Assembly (NCBI RefSeq): GCF_963677155.1
Contig: NZ_OY781884.1
Location: 4,460,501 to 4,524,500, forward strand
DNA length: 64,000 nt
DNA from: an uncultured Draconibacterium sp.
GTDB taxonomy: Bacteria; Bacteroidota; Bacteroidia; Bacteroidales; Prolixibacteraceae
Reading direction: 5' to 3'
The position numbers and the translations under genes are program-made. The notes beneath the pieces were generated by a model. The model did no database searches, had not been told where the DNA came from, and worked only from the letters and a program-made list of their open reading frames with translations. Positions within the stretch are counted from its first letter, which is position 1, and each line of letters begins with the position of its first letter. Below are positions 25,559-34,960 of the stretch, in pieces.

Positions 25559-26090
25559 ATTTCTCGAAGAAACTAAAATTTACTTTCCCATAGTTTCGCA
25601 GCTCTTTAAAACAGGCATGCGACGAAAAATCATATTCTTTTGGATGTTCCAGAATAAATACTCCTTCAGGGGCTAAAATATCGGTGTTCAAAACGGCATC
25701 CGGCACCTCTTTAAACTTAGGATGATCGAATGGCGGATCGGCAAAAATAATATTGAAGCTATCGGGTGTTTTTTGTACAAATTTAAAAACATCGGCCTTA
25801 AAAACTTTCGCGTTGTCGATTTTTAGTGCATCTACAATTTCCAGAATAAATTTATAGTGAGGGAAGTGGGTTTCAACCAATGTGGCGCTTAAACAGCCTC
25901 TGCTCAAAAATTCGTACCCTACACTTCCTGTTCCTGAAAACAGGTCCAGAATAGTTTTATTCGAAAACTCATAACGGTTTTCAAGAATGTTAAACAAGCC
26001 TTCTTTGGCAATGTCGGTTGTTGGGCGGGCTTTAAATTTTTTGCCCGGATGAAAAATTCTTCCTTTAAATACTCCTCCGATTATTCTCAT
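25557..26090 (-). CDS. rsmD: 16S rRNA m2G966 methyltransferase
   Basis: A 177-residue SAM methyltransferase acting on 16S rRNA in 30S subunits. It opens with the family signature MRIIGGVFKGRIF and RPTTDIAKEGLFNIL. The SAM loop is LDLFSGTGSVGYEFLSRG (about 45-62), and the catalytic motif DPPFDHP is near residue 120. Third gene of a hypothetical-DUF3822-rsmD operon, 6 bases after DUF3822. Confidence 0.95.
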   Translation of the reverse strand: MRIIGGVFKGRIFHPGKKFKARPTTDIAKEGLFNILENRYEFSNKTILDLFSGTGSVGYEFLSRGCLSATLVETHFPHYKFILEIVDALKIDNAKVFKADVFKFVQKTPDSFNIIFADPPFDHPKFKEVPDAVLNTDILAPEGVFILEHPKEYDFSSHACFKELRNYGKVNFSFFEK

Positions 26091-26096
26091 ATGAAA

Positions 26097-26909
26097 CTAC
26101 AAAAATAGACTAATATTTTTTGTGATAAGCGCCTGGTCGATAAATGGTGGTATTGCAATTTCTACATCTATTGAAGATGGTTGCGGGAAATGCTTTTCCA
26201 GTATATCTTCTAATCCGGCATGGGCTTTTACATTTCCTGCAAATTGTAGAGTAATATCTTTGGCCGAAATACTAAACTGGCGCAAAACTGTAAGGGTAAA
26301 ATATATTACATCGTTTGGGTGTTTAAAACTGAAATTATTAATCAGCTTTAACTCGTTTTGGCTAAACAGTGCCAGCGAAAAATGATCGGCCCCGAATAGT
26401 AACAATAGCTTTGGTGTTGCTTCCGAAATGTTAGTCTGCCCAATAATTCGAAACAAAGGATGAATGATTTGTGCTGAAGGCAGACGTTTATTTATTGCCT
26501 GCTGAAAGCTTTCAGGAATCGCAAAAAGTAGTTCTCCATTTAGTTCGGCAATTTTGTTGTTAATCCAGCTGGCCTGCTCGTTTTGCTCAAAAAGCAGGGG
26601 AGTTATACTTTGTGCAATGTTATCCTGGTAGAATTGCTCCGGGATCAATGTGAAATTTTGGGAATGGTAAACGAGGAAAATTTTGTCGAAGTTATTTTGA
26701 AGAATGGTTTCCTCTGCGAACAACGATTCAAAATGTCGGGCTAATAAATTTGCGTTACTTATTTTCAGTGAACGGTCTTTGAAGTAGAGCAGTTTTTTTT
26801 GATTGGGGCAAACAATAGAAAAAGAAAATCCATTCAGGCTAGCCTGAATGGATAATATTTTTTCACCAGTAGTTTCCGGCTGAAATGTTTCGTCTACAAA
26901 TTCATGCAT
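26097..26909 (-). CDS. DUF3822 family protein
   Basis: A 270-residue cytosolic protein of the Bacteroidota family DUF3822, which regularly precedes rsmD. It shows alternating strands and helices with no transmembrane part; segments such as ILSIQASLNGFSFSIV and LLLLFGADHFSLALF fit the two-lobed fold suggested for the family. Function unknown. It starts 3 bases after the stop of the gene upstream and ends 6 before rsmD. Confidence 0.85.
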   Translation of the reverse strand: MHEFVDETFQPETTGEKILSIQASLNGFSFSIVCPNQKKLLYFKDRSLKISNANLLARHFESLFAEETILQNNFDKIFLVYHSQNFTLIPEQFYQDNIAQSITPLLFEQNEQASWINNKIAELNGELLFAIPESFQQAINKRLPSAQIIHPLFRIIGQTNISEATPKLLLLFGADHFSLALFSQNELKLINNFSFKHPNDVIYFTLTVLRQFSISAKDITLQFAGNVKAHAGLEDILEKHFPQPSSIDVEIAIPPFIDQALITKNISLFL

Positions 26910-26912
26910 GGT

Positions 26913-27545
26913 TTATTCCCAGTTACCCGCATTGTTGTTTGTTTCTACCAACGATCCAACTTTTAAACCCGGGTATTTTTCGTTTGTTCTGCGCCGATCG
27001 TTCAGGTTGATGATTAATTGCTCATCTAATCCTCTTAATACAACGTTGTTATGCGCTTTTGCTTCAAAAACAGGAACCTTAATACCAGAACCGGTTGTAA
27101 TGATTGTTGCTCCCAAATGGAATTCAGTAGGTTCGCCCGGAACAGGAACATAACGCAAACTATTTGCATCGTAGTTTCCTCCGAAAAGCGCATCGATTAC
27201 ACTAACTTTAATGGTATCACGAATGATAAGTCCCATTTCAATCGCTTTTTTCTCAGTAATTTTGGCTTCAATCATGCTGTCAGTTAATTCACCGATAGCT
27301 TTTACGTTTCTAACCGAGTCGGTTGTAACAAAATTAATTAAAGTATCCCAGCTTCCTGTAAACTGACCAAAAATATCTTTGTAGGCCAATTCTGCTTTAC
27401 GAATATCTTTTAACTTTGCAACGGTTGCTTCGTAACGCGCATCTTTAGCTTTATCAAAATCAATTGGGCGCTGAATACTTTGATAAATTAAATAGGTAAG
27501 CACAACGGCTACAAGAAAAAGTACAATCTGAATTACGGTTCTCAT
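26913..27545 (-). CDS. Conserved hypothetical membrane-anchored protein
   Basis: A 210-residue protein: one N-terminal transmembrane helix (about 5-22), a long charged helix (DKAKDARYEATVAKLKDIRKAELAY) and a beta-rich C-terminal part (YVPVPGEPTEFHLGATIITTGSGIKVPVFEAK). The layout recalls pseudopilin-like or scaffold proteins, but no prepilin cleavage motif is present. First gene of the operon with DUF3822 and rsmD. Not assigned to a named family. Confidence 0.75.
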   Translation of the reverse strand: MRTVIQIVLFLVAVVLTYLIYQSIQRPIDFDKAKDARYEATVAKLKDIRKAELAYKDIFGQFTGSWDTLINFVTTDSVRNVKAIGELTDSMIEAKITEKKAIEMGLIIRDTIKVSVIDALFGGNYDANSLRYVPVPGEPTEFHLGATIITTGSGIKVPVFEAKAHNNVVLRGLDEQLIINLNDRRRTNEKYPGLKVGSLVETNNNAGNWE

Positions 27546-27636
27546 TTTTATTTTTTTATAAGTTCATTTTCGTTTGCCTGCAAATTTAAAAAAAAAAATA
27601 AATTAGTTTCTTTTACCCTGTGTTATTTTAGCTGGT

Positions 27637-29070
27637 ATGATTAAAAATCACTTAAAAGCCATACTAACCGAAAAACTTGGCTTTCCGCCAACAAATTGTC
27701 AAGCTCGTTTGATCGACAATTTAGCCGAATTTATCTCCGCTTCTCAACCCGATCGGATAATGCTGATAAAAGGCTATGCCGGTACGGGAAAAACAACAAT
27801 GCTTTATTCTTTGACACAATGTTTGCTTTCCCTCAAAATTCGTTCCGTTTTAATGGCTCCAACTGGCCGTGCGGCAAAAGTTATGGCTTCCTATTCGGGT
27901 ATGTCGGCGTTTACTATCCATAAAAAGATATACCGGCAGCAATCTGCATCGGATGGAATGGGACGTTTTGTATTGAATAAAAACTTGTACAAAAACACCT
28001 ACTTTATTGTTGACGAAGCCTCGATGATATCAAACGAAATGAGCGAAAACGCTATTTTTGGTAGCGGACGTTTACTTGATGATATACTCCAGTATGTTTA
28101 TTCGGGCGAAAATTGCCACTTGGTTTTAGTTGGCGATACCGCGCAGTTACCACCTGTTGGTCTAAATATAAGTCCGGCACTCGATGCGTTTAGTTTGGAA
28201 CAATATGGTTTTTCAGTTCGCGAAGTTGAGCTGAAAGAAGTGGTGCGTCAGGCAGAAGGATCTGGGGTTTTAAGCAATGCCACCGAAATGCGAAACCTTA
28301 TCGCCGAACAGCACAACGAAGGGTTTTTCCCTATCGACACACAAAATTTCCCTGATGTTGAACGTATATCGGGAGGAGAGCTGATTGAAACAATCTCGTC
28401 GTGTTACGATAAATACGGTTTCTTTGATACTACTGTGGTTACCCGCTCGAATAAACGTGCCAACCTTTTTAATAAAGGAATACGTGGTTCCATTCTGTAT
28501 AAAGAGAATGAAATTGAGCGAGGCGATTTGGTAATGGTGGTAAAAAACAACTATTTCTGGCCCGGAGAGGATGATAAACTTGATTTTATTGCCAATGGCG
28601 ATATTGCAGAAATTATATCGATTTACGGATACGAAGAATTGTACGGTTTCAGGTTTGCCGATGTGTGTTTGCGTTTTGTGGATTATGTAGATGTAGAATT
28701 GGATTGTAAGATCTTTCTGGAAACACTGAGCATTGAAACGGCATCTTTTTCGTCGGAGCGAAACCGGGAGTTGTTTCATGCCGTTTCGGAAGATTATTTG
28801 GATATCCGTAACAAGAAAGAGCGTTGGGAAAAGATTAAAGAGAATCCATACTTCAATGCCTTGCAGGTAAAATATGCCTATGCTTTAACTTGCCACAAAG
28901 CACAGGGCGGGCAGTGGAAGGCCGTATTTGTCGATCATGGTTACCTGGTTGAAGACATGCTGGACACGGAGTATTACCGTTGGTTGTATACCGCTTTTAC
29001 ACGTCCAACCGAGAAATTATACCTGGTAAATTTTGATAAAGGATTTTTTGAAGGGGAAGAAGATGTTTAA
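27637..29070 (+). CDS. RecD/Pif1-like superfamily 1B DNA helicase
   Basis: A 477-residue ATP-dependent helicase. Motif I is KGYAGTGKTTM (45-55), motif Ia LMAPTGRAAKVM, motif II VDEASMI and motif III VGDTAQLPPVG. The C-terminal UvrD-like domain has TCHKAQGGQWKAVFVDHG and YTAFTRPTEKLYLVNF. No N-terminal RecD domain, so it is a short stand-alone RecD-like enzyme as common in Bacteroidota. A role in repair or replication-fork processing is inferred. Convergent with rnz, with a 4-base overlap of the stops. Confidence 0.9.
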   Translation: MIKNHLKAILTEKLGFPPTNCQARLIDNLAEFISASQPDRIMLIKGYAGTGKTTMLYSLTQCLLSLKIRSVLMAPTGRAAKVMASYSGMSAFTIHKKIYRQQSASDGMGRFVLNKNLYKNTYFIVDEASMISNEMSENAIFGSGRLLDDILQYVYSGENCHLVLVGDTAQLPPVGLNISPALDAFSLEQYGFSVREVELKEVVRQAEGSGVLSNATEMRNLIAEQHNEGFFPIDTQNFPDVERISGGELIETISSCYDKYGFFDTTVVTRSNKRANLFNKGIRGSILYKENEIERGDLVMVVKNNYFWPGEDDKLDFIANGDIAEIISIYGYEELYGFRFADVCLRFVDYVDVELDCKIFLETLSIETASFSSERNRELFHAVSEDYLDIRNKKERWEKIKENPYFNALQVKYAYALTCHKAQGGQWKAVFVDHGYLVEDMLDTEYYRWLYTAFTRPTEKLYLVNFDKGFFEGEEDV

Positions 29071-29978
29071 AAAATATATTTCTTTCCTTCGATGGCCAGT
29101 TCTGTATTCTTAAAAACTTCTTTTGCCTCTGTTTTAAAATCCTCCAGGTTTTTAAAACGGCTTGAGAAATGACCGATCAGCAGTTTGGAAGCCTTGCTCA
29201 GTTTTGCCATTTCGGCTGCCTGACGGGCAGTGGAGTGTCGTGTTTTTTCGGCCAAATCTTTTAGCTCTTCCAAAAATGTAGCTTCGTGGTACAATAAGTC
29301 AACACCATTAATTATTTCTGCAATTGGCGGATGAAAAGCAGTGTCGGTACAAAATGCGTATGATTTTGGTTTTGGAGGGGGAGTTGTCAGTTTTGTGTTT
29401 GGAATTAATCTTCCATCTTCAGTTTCAAAATCGGCTCCGGCTTTTATATCCTTAATTTTTGCCAATGGAATATTGTAAGCCTTTATCATTTCTTTTTTAA
29501 TGTTGGCTTGTTTTGGTTTTTCCCTGAACAGGAAGCCTACGGTTGGAATACTGTGTTTTACCGGAAACGAAAGTATTTCGATGTTTTTATTTTCGAATAC
29601 AGTTTGTGTTTTTTTTAGGTTCAGCGGATGAAAAATGGGGTTAATACTCATTTCTCCACGAATAAAATCGAGTTGAGGCTGGATAAGTGTTTTTAACTCG
29701 GAAGGGGCATAAATATGCACATCGTTTTTTACACCCAGCAAATTCATGGTAGATAGCAACCCAATTAATCCGTAAAAGTGGTCGCCATGTAGGTGCGAAA
29801 TAAAAACGTGCCTGATTTTGCTGAAACTGATCTTGTTTCTGCGCAATTGCATTTGGGTTCCTTCGCCACAATCGATTAAAAAACAACGCCCAGGTACATT
29901 AAGTACCTGGGCAGTTGGATATCTGTTTGAAGTCGGTAATGCTGAATTACTACCCAGTATGGTTAATTCAAAAGACAT
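29067..29978 (-). CDS. rnz: Ribonuclease Z (tRNA 3' processing)
   Basis: A 303-residue zinc beta-lactamase-fold endonuclease that removes the 3' trailer of tRNA precursors. The metal motif HLHGDH is at 62-67, preceded by the family FLIDCGEGTQMQLRR. Later ligands are in CTDTAFHPP, LYHEATF and HSTARQAA, with KLLIGHFSSRF near the end. Full length. It follows the STAS gene by 7 bases in the rpsA-STAS-rnz run. Confidence 0.95.
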   Translation of the reverse strand: MSFELTILGSNSALPTSNRYPTAQVLNVPGRCFLIDCGEGTQMQLRRNKISFSKIRHVFISHLHGDHFYGLIGLLSTMNLLGVKNDVHIYAPSELKTLIQPQLDFIRGEMSINPIFHPLNLKKTQTVFENKNIEILSFPVKHSIPTVGFLFREKPKQANIKKEMIKAYNIPLAKIKDIKAGADFETEDGRLIPNTKLTTPPPKPKSYAFCTDTAFHPPIAEIINGVDLLYHEATFLEELKDLAEKTRHSTARQAAEMAKLSKASKLLIGHFSSRFKNLEDFKTEAKEVFKNTELAIEGKKYIF

Positions 29979-29985
29979 GCTGTAA

Positions 29986-30339
29986 TTACAGGTTATCTTT
30001 CTTCTCCAACAATTCCTCTGCTTCTTTTTCCGTATCAGTGATTAACAGAACGGTATGAAGCATCGAAATCTGTACCAGGTTTTCTACATCGGGTTGCAAA
30101 CCGCACAGGATAAAAGTTCCTATTGCATCTTCGCATAACCGGTTGGCAACTAAAACTGATCTCAAGCCTGATGAATCGCAGTAAGTAACACTACTCAGGT
30201 CAAGAACGATGTTTTTTTCACCATTGTTACTAATAACTACCAGCTCCGATTTCAGGTCGGGCGCATTGTTGGTGTCTAATCTGTCAGTGTTTACCTTTAC
30301 TAAGGTATACTTCTCGTTTTTTCGAATATCGAATGCCAT
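29986..30339 (-). CDS. STAS-domain anti-sigma-factor antagonist family protein
   Basis: A 117-residue single STAS domain. The phosphorylation-site region reads DLSSVTYCDSSGLRSVLVANRLC, with Ser residues at the position modified by serine kinases in SpoIIAA-type proteins. No partner kinase or sigma gene is adjacent. It sits between rpsA (39 bases) and rnz (7 bases), probably in one operon. Confidence 0.88.
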   Translation of the reverse strand: MAFDIRKNEKYTLVKVNTDRLDTNNAPDLKSELVVISNNGEKNIVLDLSSVTYCDSSGLRSVLVANRLCEDAIGTFILCGLQPDVENLVQISMLHTVLLITDTEKEAEELLEKKDNL

Positions 30340-30378
30340 GCTTCAATTTACGAAATTCAAATTAAATTCACCTAGTAC

Positions 30379-32343
30379 TTATTTGTCTTTTTTCTCTTCT
30401 TGCTCCATTTGCTTCTTCAGAGCAGCCAAATCGCTAACGTCGCCAAGCGTAGTTTTTTCGATGTTATCGCTAACAGTTTTCATCGCACGCTTGTTAGTGC
30501 TTTTCTGTGCTTTACGTTGCTCGCCTTCTGCTGCACGTTTCACATCTTCGAAAATACGTGAGTGAGAAACAATGATTCGTTTAGCCGACTTATTGAACTC
30601 GATCACTTTGAAATCAAGTTTTTCGTCTTGCTTAACTGAAGTACCATCTTCTTTTACCAGGTGACGTGGAGTTGCGAATCCTTCAACACCGTATGGAAGT
30701 GCAATTACAGCACCTTTGTCCATCAACTCAACCACAGTTCCTTCGTGGATTGAATCGGCAGTGAAAATGGTTTCGAATACATCCCATGGATTTTCTTCCA
30801 GTTGTTTGTGTCCTAAACTCAAACGACGGTTGTCTTTGTCGATGTCAAGTACTACAACTTCAATTTCTTCACCAATTGCAGTGAATTCTGATGGATGCTT
30901 GATTTTTTTCGTCCAGCTCAGGTCTGAAATATGAATCAAACCATCAACACCTTCAGTAATTTCTACAAATACACCGAAGTTAGTGAAGTTGCGCACTTTT
31001 GCAGCGTGCTTAGTTCCAACAGCGTATTCAGTATCAATTTTCGACCAAGGATCTTCTTTCAGTTGTTTAATACCCAACGACATTTTTCGTTCGTCGCGGT
31101 CAAGAGTAAGAATTGCAGCTTCAACTTCGTCGCCAACGCTTAAGAAGTCTTGTGCACTGCGCAGGTGCTGGCTCCAGCTCATTTCTGAAACGTGGATCAA
31201 ACCTTCAACTCCAGGAGCAATCTCAACGAATGCACCGTAGTCGGCAATAACAACAACTTTACCTTTTACTTTGTCGCCAACTTTCAACTCTGAATCCAGG
31301 TTATCCCATGGGTGAGGAGTCAATTGTTTCAGACCAAGAGCGATACGTTTTTTGTCATCATCAAAATCAAGAATAACAACGTTTAGTTTCTGATCTAATT
31401 CAACAATCTCGCTTGGGTGAGAAATACGTCCCCAACTTAAGTCAGTGATGTGGATCAATCCGTCAACACCACCAAGGTCCATAAATACACCGTATGAAGT
31501 AACGTTTTTAACGGTTCCTTCAAGTACCTGACCTTTTTCAAGTTTAGCGATAATTTCTTTTTTCTGTTGTTCAAGCTCAGCCTCGATAAGTGCTTTGTGC
31601 GAAACAACAACGTTACGGTATTCGTGGTTGATTTTAACAACTTTGAATTCCATTGTTTTACCAACGTAAATATCGTAATCGCGGATAGGTTTAACATCAA
31701 TTTGCGAACCTGGCAAGAATGCTTCAATACCAAATACGTCAACGATCATACCACCTTTAGTACGACATTTGATGTATCCTTTGATGATTTCATCGTTTTC
31801 AAGCGATTCGTTAACACGCTCCCAAGAACGAGTTGCACGCGCTTTTTTGTGCGAAAGGATCATCTGTCCTTTTTTATCTTCAAGACTTTCGATGTAAACA
31901 TCTACTTTGTCGCCTACTTTCAACTCTGGATTGTAGCGGAATTCGTTCAAGCTAACAATACCGTCCGACTTGTAACCTATGTCAACAACAACTTCGCGTT
32001 TGTTTAATGAAATAACAGTTCCTTCCAGAACTTCTTTTTCGGTAACAGTGTTTAGTGTGTCATTGTAAAGTGTTTCAAGACTGCCTCTTTCTTTTTCAGA
32101 ATAAGCATCTCTACCTTCTTCAAGGCTGTCCCAGTCGAAATCAGCATCTGCTTCTGCAGTTGTTTCAACGGCTTTTTCTTCTTTTTTTGCTTCTGCTTTA
32201 GGAGCTTCCGCTTTTTCTTCGGCTACAGTTTCTTCAACCGGAGCTTCATTTTTTGTAGTCTCAGCAACTACTCCTTTTTTTTCGTCCTGAACAGGTGTTT
32301 CTACCACTTCTTGCTCAAGATCTTTTTTCTTCTCTTCTGTCAT
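30379..32343 (-). CDS. rpsA: Ribosomal protein S1
   Basis: A 654-residue RNA-binding ribosomal protein that delivers mRNA to the 30S subunit. About six S1 domains run from residue 90 onward; recognisable cores are GTVKNVTSYGVFMDLGGVDG, GKVVVIADYGAFVEIAPGV and AKVRNFTNFGVFVEITEGV. The N-terminal 85 residues are an acidic Glu/Lys/Ala-rich extension (EETVAEEKAEAPKAEAKKEE), typical of the phylum, and the C terminus is Lys/Glu-rich. S1 matters in this phylum because many leaders lack a Shine-Dalgarno site. Strong promoter upstream. Confidence 0.97.
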   Translation of the reverse strand: MTEEKKKDLEQEVVETPVQDEKKGVVAETTKNEAPVEETVAEEKAEAPKAEAKKEEKAVETTAEADADFDWDSLEEGRDAYSEKERGSLETLYNDTLNTVTEKEVLEGTVISLNKREVVVDIGYKSDGIVSLNEFRYNPELKVGDKVDVYIESLEDKKGQMILSHKKARATRSWERVNESLENDEIIKGYIKCRTKGGMIVDVFGIEAFLPGSQIDVKPIRDYDIYVGKTMEFKVVKINHEYRNVVVSHKALIEAELEQQKKEIIAKLEKGQVLEGTVKNVTSYGVFMDLGGVDGLIHITDLSWGRISHPSEIVELDQKLNVVILDFDDDKKRIALGLKQLTPHPWDNLDSELKVGDKVKGKVVVIADYGAFVEIAPGVEGLIHVSEMSWSQHLRSAQDFLSVGDEVEAAILTLDRDERKMSLGIKQLKEDPWSKIDTEYAVGTKHAAKVRNFTNFGVFVEITEGVDGLIHISDLSWTKKIKHPSEFTAIGEEIEVVVLDIDKDNRRLSLGHKQLEENPWDVFETIFTADSIHEGTVVELMDKGAVIALPYGVEGFATPRHLVKEDGTSVKQDEKLDFKVIEFNKSAKRIIVSHSRIFEDVKRAAEGEQRKAQKSTNKRAMKTVSDNIEKTTLGDVSDLAALKKQMEQEEKKDK

Positions 32344-32399
32344 GTAATTTTAATTAAATTAATGAGTTAGACTTTATATTTGTTAAAAATTTGCGCGCG

Positions 32400-32430
32400 C
32401 AAAATTATAACTTAATTCAATTAAAACAAA
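32400..32430 (-). promoter_or_regulatory. rpsA promoter (TTTG-N19-TAATTTTG)
   Basis: On the minus strand TTTG (32430-32427) is followed after 19 bases by TAATTTTG (32407-32400), close to the Bacteroidota consensus. The -7 box is 57 bases before the rpsA ATG. Confidence 0.6.
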
Positions 32431-32553
32431 AGATTCGTGTTATTTTATTGAAATAGAGCAGAATTGAGGCGTTTTTTAACTTGAAATATATCAAGATTAA
32501 CATAGTTTAGATTTATGCCCTTATTTTGGATTGCATTCCGGTTTTCTTTTATT

Positions 32554-32561
32554 TACTTTTG
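32554..32561 (+). promoter_or_regulatory. -7 box (TACTTTTG) before the rml operon
   Basis: TACTTTTG fits TAnnTTTG and lies 92 bases before the rmlA ATG at 32653. No exact TTTG at -33. It is the only such box before the rml genes and is the likely operon promoter. Confidence 0.4.
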
Positions 32562-32652
32562 AAGCCAGATAATATAGATGTTTTTTTGCTGCATATTAGA
32601 ACGTAGCAAGAAGGAAAATCAGACAAGCTTTAGAACAAATAAGCCAAATAAT

Positions 32653-33534
32653 ATGAAGGGAATAATTTTAGCCGGCGGTTCAGGAACCCGTCTTTATCCA
32701 ATTACACGATCAATTTCAAAACAAATAATTCCGGTTTACGATAAACCAATGATTTATTACCCGCTGTCGGTTTTAATGCTGGCAGGAATTCGCGAGATAT
32801 TAATTATTTCAACACCCGAAGATATTGGTTTGTATGAGAAATTATTTGGTGATGGTTCGCAACTGGGCTTAAAGTTGTCGTATAAAATTCAGCTATCGCC
32901 CGATGGTTTGGCACAGGCATTTATTCTGGGCGAAGAATTTATTGGCAACGATAATGTGAGTATGATTTTGGGTGACAATATATTTTATGGTTATAAATTC
33001 AGAAAAATATTGGAACAGGCTGCAACACTTGAGGACGGTGCAACAGTTTTTGGTTACTATGTGAATGATCCTAAACGCTACGGAGTTGTGGAATTTAACG
33101 ATGCCGGTAAAGTAATTAGTATTGAGGAAAAACCGGATGAGCCAAAATCGAATTATGCCGTAACCGGCTTGTATTTTTACTCGAACGATGTTGTTGAGAA
33201 AGCCAAAGGTTTAAAACCATCAAAACGTGGGGAGCTTGAAATTACAGATTTGAATCGTTTATATCTGGAAGAGAAACGCCTGAATGTGCAATTGCTTAGC
33301 CGTGGTTTTGCTTGGTTAGACACCGGTACACACGACAGTTTGTTGCAGGCTTCAAATTTTATATCAACAATTGAGCAGCGTCAGGGCCTGAAGGTTTCGT
33401 GCATTGAAGAAATTGCATGGAAGAAGGGCTACATTAGTACCGAACAACTTATTGATTTGGCCAAGCCACTCAGTAAAAATCAATACGGCGAATATTTATT
33501 GAAAATAGCCAGCAAAAAAGCATTTACATTATAA
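32653..33534 (+). CDS. rmlA: Glucose-1-phosphate thymidylyltransferase
   Basis: First step of dTDP-L-rhamnose synthesis: dTTP plus glucose-1-phosphate gives dTDP-glucose. From ATG 32653 it is 293 residues. The nucleotide loop [39 protein letters not shown] is textbook, with the metal aspartate in [10 protein letters not shown] and the product site in [19 protein letters not shown]. The longer upstream frame is not family-like. First gene of an rmlA-rmlC-rmlD-phosphosugar mutase operon. Confidence 0.97.
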   Translation: MKGIILAGGSGTRLYPITRSISKQIIPVYDKPMIYYPLSVLMLAGIREILIISTPEDIGLYEKLFGDGSQLGLKLSYKIQLSPDGLAQAFILGEEFIGNDNVSMILGDNIFYGYKFRKILEQAATLEDGATVFGYYVNDPKRYGVVEFNDAGKVISIEEKPDEPKSNYAVTGLYFYSNDVVEKAKGLKPSKRGELEITDLNRLYLEEKRLNVQLLSRGFAWLDTGTHDSLLQASNFISTIEQRQGLKVSCIEEIAWKKGYISTEQLIDLAKPLSKNQYGEYLLKIASKKAFTL

Positions 33535-33541
33535 TTAAAGA

Positions 33542-34096
33542 ATGAATATAGTACAGACGGGAATCCCGGGATTAGTTGTTATTAAACCGCGGGTGTTTGA
33601 AGATGACAGAGGGTATTTTTTCGAAACTTTTCAGCAGGAGAGATACCGCGAAGCAGGAATTGAAAGAACATTTATACAAGATAATGAATCGCGATCGGTA
33701 AAAGGCGTAGTACGAGGTTTGCATTTTCAGCTTGGCGATGCAGCACAGGCAAAACTAGTGCGTGTAATTAGGGGAAGTGTATTTGATGTAGCTGTTGATT
33801 TACGAAAAGGATCGCCAACTTTTGGAAAGTGGTTTGGTGTGGAACTTAACGAAAATAATAAGAAACAGTTATATGTACCGCGTGGTTTTGCTCACGGTTT
33901 TTCGGTTTTAAGCGAAACAGCTATTTTCACCTACAAATGCGATAATTTATACAATCGCGAAGCCGAAAGTTCAATTAACCCGTTTGATAAAACATTGGGA
34001 ATCGACTGGCAGGTAAAAGAAGAAGATGCTTTAGTTTCTGAAAAAGACAAGAATGCCCCGGTGTTTGAAGAGGCTCAAATGAATTTTGTGTATTAG
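33542..34096 (+). CDS. rmlC: dTDP-4-dehydrorhamnose 3,5-epimerase
   Basis: A 184-residue cupin-fold enzyme that epimerizes C3 and C5 of dTDP-4-keto-6-deoxyglucose. Motifs: FEDDRGYFFETF, FIQDNESRSVKGVVRGLHFQ (catalytic His in LHFQ), VDLRKGSPTFGKWFG and YVPRGFAHGFSVLSE. It starts 7 bases after rmlA and ends 4 bases before the rmlD start. Confidence 0.97.
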   Translation: MNIVQTGIPGLVVIKPRVFEDDRGYFFETFQQERYREAGIERTFIQDNESRSVKGVVRGLHFQLGDAAQAKLVRVIRGSVFDVAVDLRKGSPTFGKWFGVELNENNKKQLYVPRGFAHGFSVLSETAIFTYKCDNLYNREAESSINPFDKTLGIDWQVKEEDALVSEKDKNAPVFEEAQMNFVY

Positions 34097-34100
34097 AACT

Positions 34101-34958
34101 ATGAAGATATTAATAACAGGCGCTTACGGACAACTGGGTAACGAATTAAAAGTACTGAGTAAAAATTATCCCAATTGGGAATTTATTTTTACTGATGTTG
34201 ATTCTTTGGATATTACGGATGAAGATCAAGTAAAAGGCTACTTTGCTAACAATAATTTTAAGCTGGTAATTAATTGTGCGGCTTACACAGCTGTTGACAA
34301 AGCTGAGTCGGATTTTGAAACAGCACAAAAAGTAAATGCTCGGGCTCCAAAGCTTCTTGCAAAATATTCGAAAGCTGTTGGGGCAAAATTTATTCATGTG
34401 TCAACCGATTATGTTTTTGCCGGCGATGCACATCTTCCTTATCAGGAGACAGATGCAGTTGCTCCAAATGGCGCCTACGGAAAAACAAAGCTCGAAGGCG
34501 AGCAAAATTGTCAGGCAGAAAATCCGGAAACGGTTATCATCAGAACGGCATGGTTGTATTCAACATTCGGAAATAACTTTGTAAAAACCATGCTGCGTCT
34601 CGGTAAAGAAAGAGGTGAACTGGGCGTGGTTTTTGATCAGGTAGGATCGCCTACAAATGCCGCTGATTTGGCTGCTGCTATTTTAAAAGTGGCCGAGAGT
34701 GAGGAGTTCGTGCCAGGAATATATCACTACTCTAACGAGGGAGTAGCCAGTTGGTACGATTTTGCTCTGGCAATTTTCGAGCTGTCGGGAGTGAATTGTA
34801 AAGTTAAACCGGTACTTTCTGAAAACTTTCCGACACCGGCAAAACGGCCGGCTTACAGTGTGCTGAATAAAGCAAAAATAAAAGGAACCTATAACCTGGA
34901 AGTTCCGTATTGGCGTGATAGTTTAAAAATCTGTATAAAACATCTAGAAAGAGAATAA
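34101..34958 (+). CDS. rmlD: dTDP-4-dehydrorhamnose reductase
   Basis: NAD(P)H-dependent short-chain reductase giving dTDP-L-rhamnose. From ATG 34101 it is 285 residues. Nucleotide loop MKILITGAYGQLGNEL, catalytic Thr-Tyr-Lys in VSTDYVFAG and GAYGKTKLEGE, C-terminal RPAYSVLNKAKI. The frame is open a few codons before the ATG, overlapping rmlC, but the ATG gives the normal N terminus. The mutase gene follows after 2 bases. Confidence 0.96.
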   Translation: MKILITGAYGQLGNELKVLSKNYPNWEFIFTDVDSLDITDEDQVKGYFANNNFKLVINCAAYTAVDKAESDFETAQKVNARAPKLLAKYSKAVGAKFIHVSTDYVFAGDAHLPYQETDAVAPNGAYGKTKLEGEQNCQAENPETVIIRTAWLYSTFGNNFVKTMLRLGKERGELGVVFDQVGSPTNAADLAAAILKVAESEEFVPGIYHYSNEGVASWYDFALAIFELSGVNCKVKPVLSENFPTPAKRPAYSVLNKAKIKGTYNLEVPYWRDSLKICIKHLERE

Positions 34959-34960
34959 TC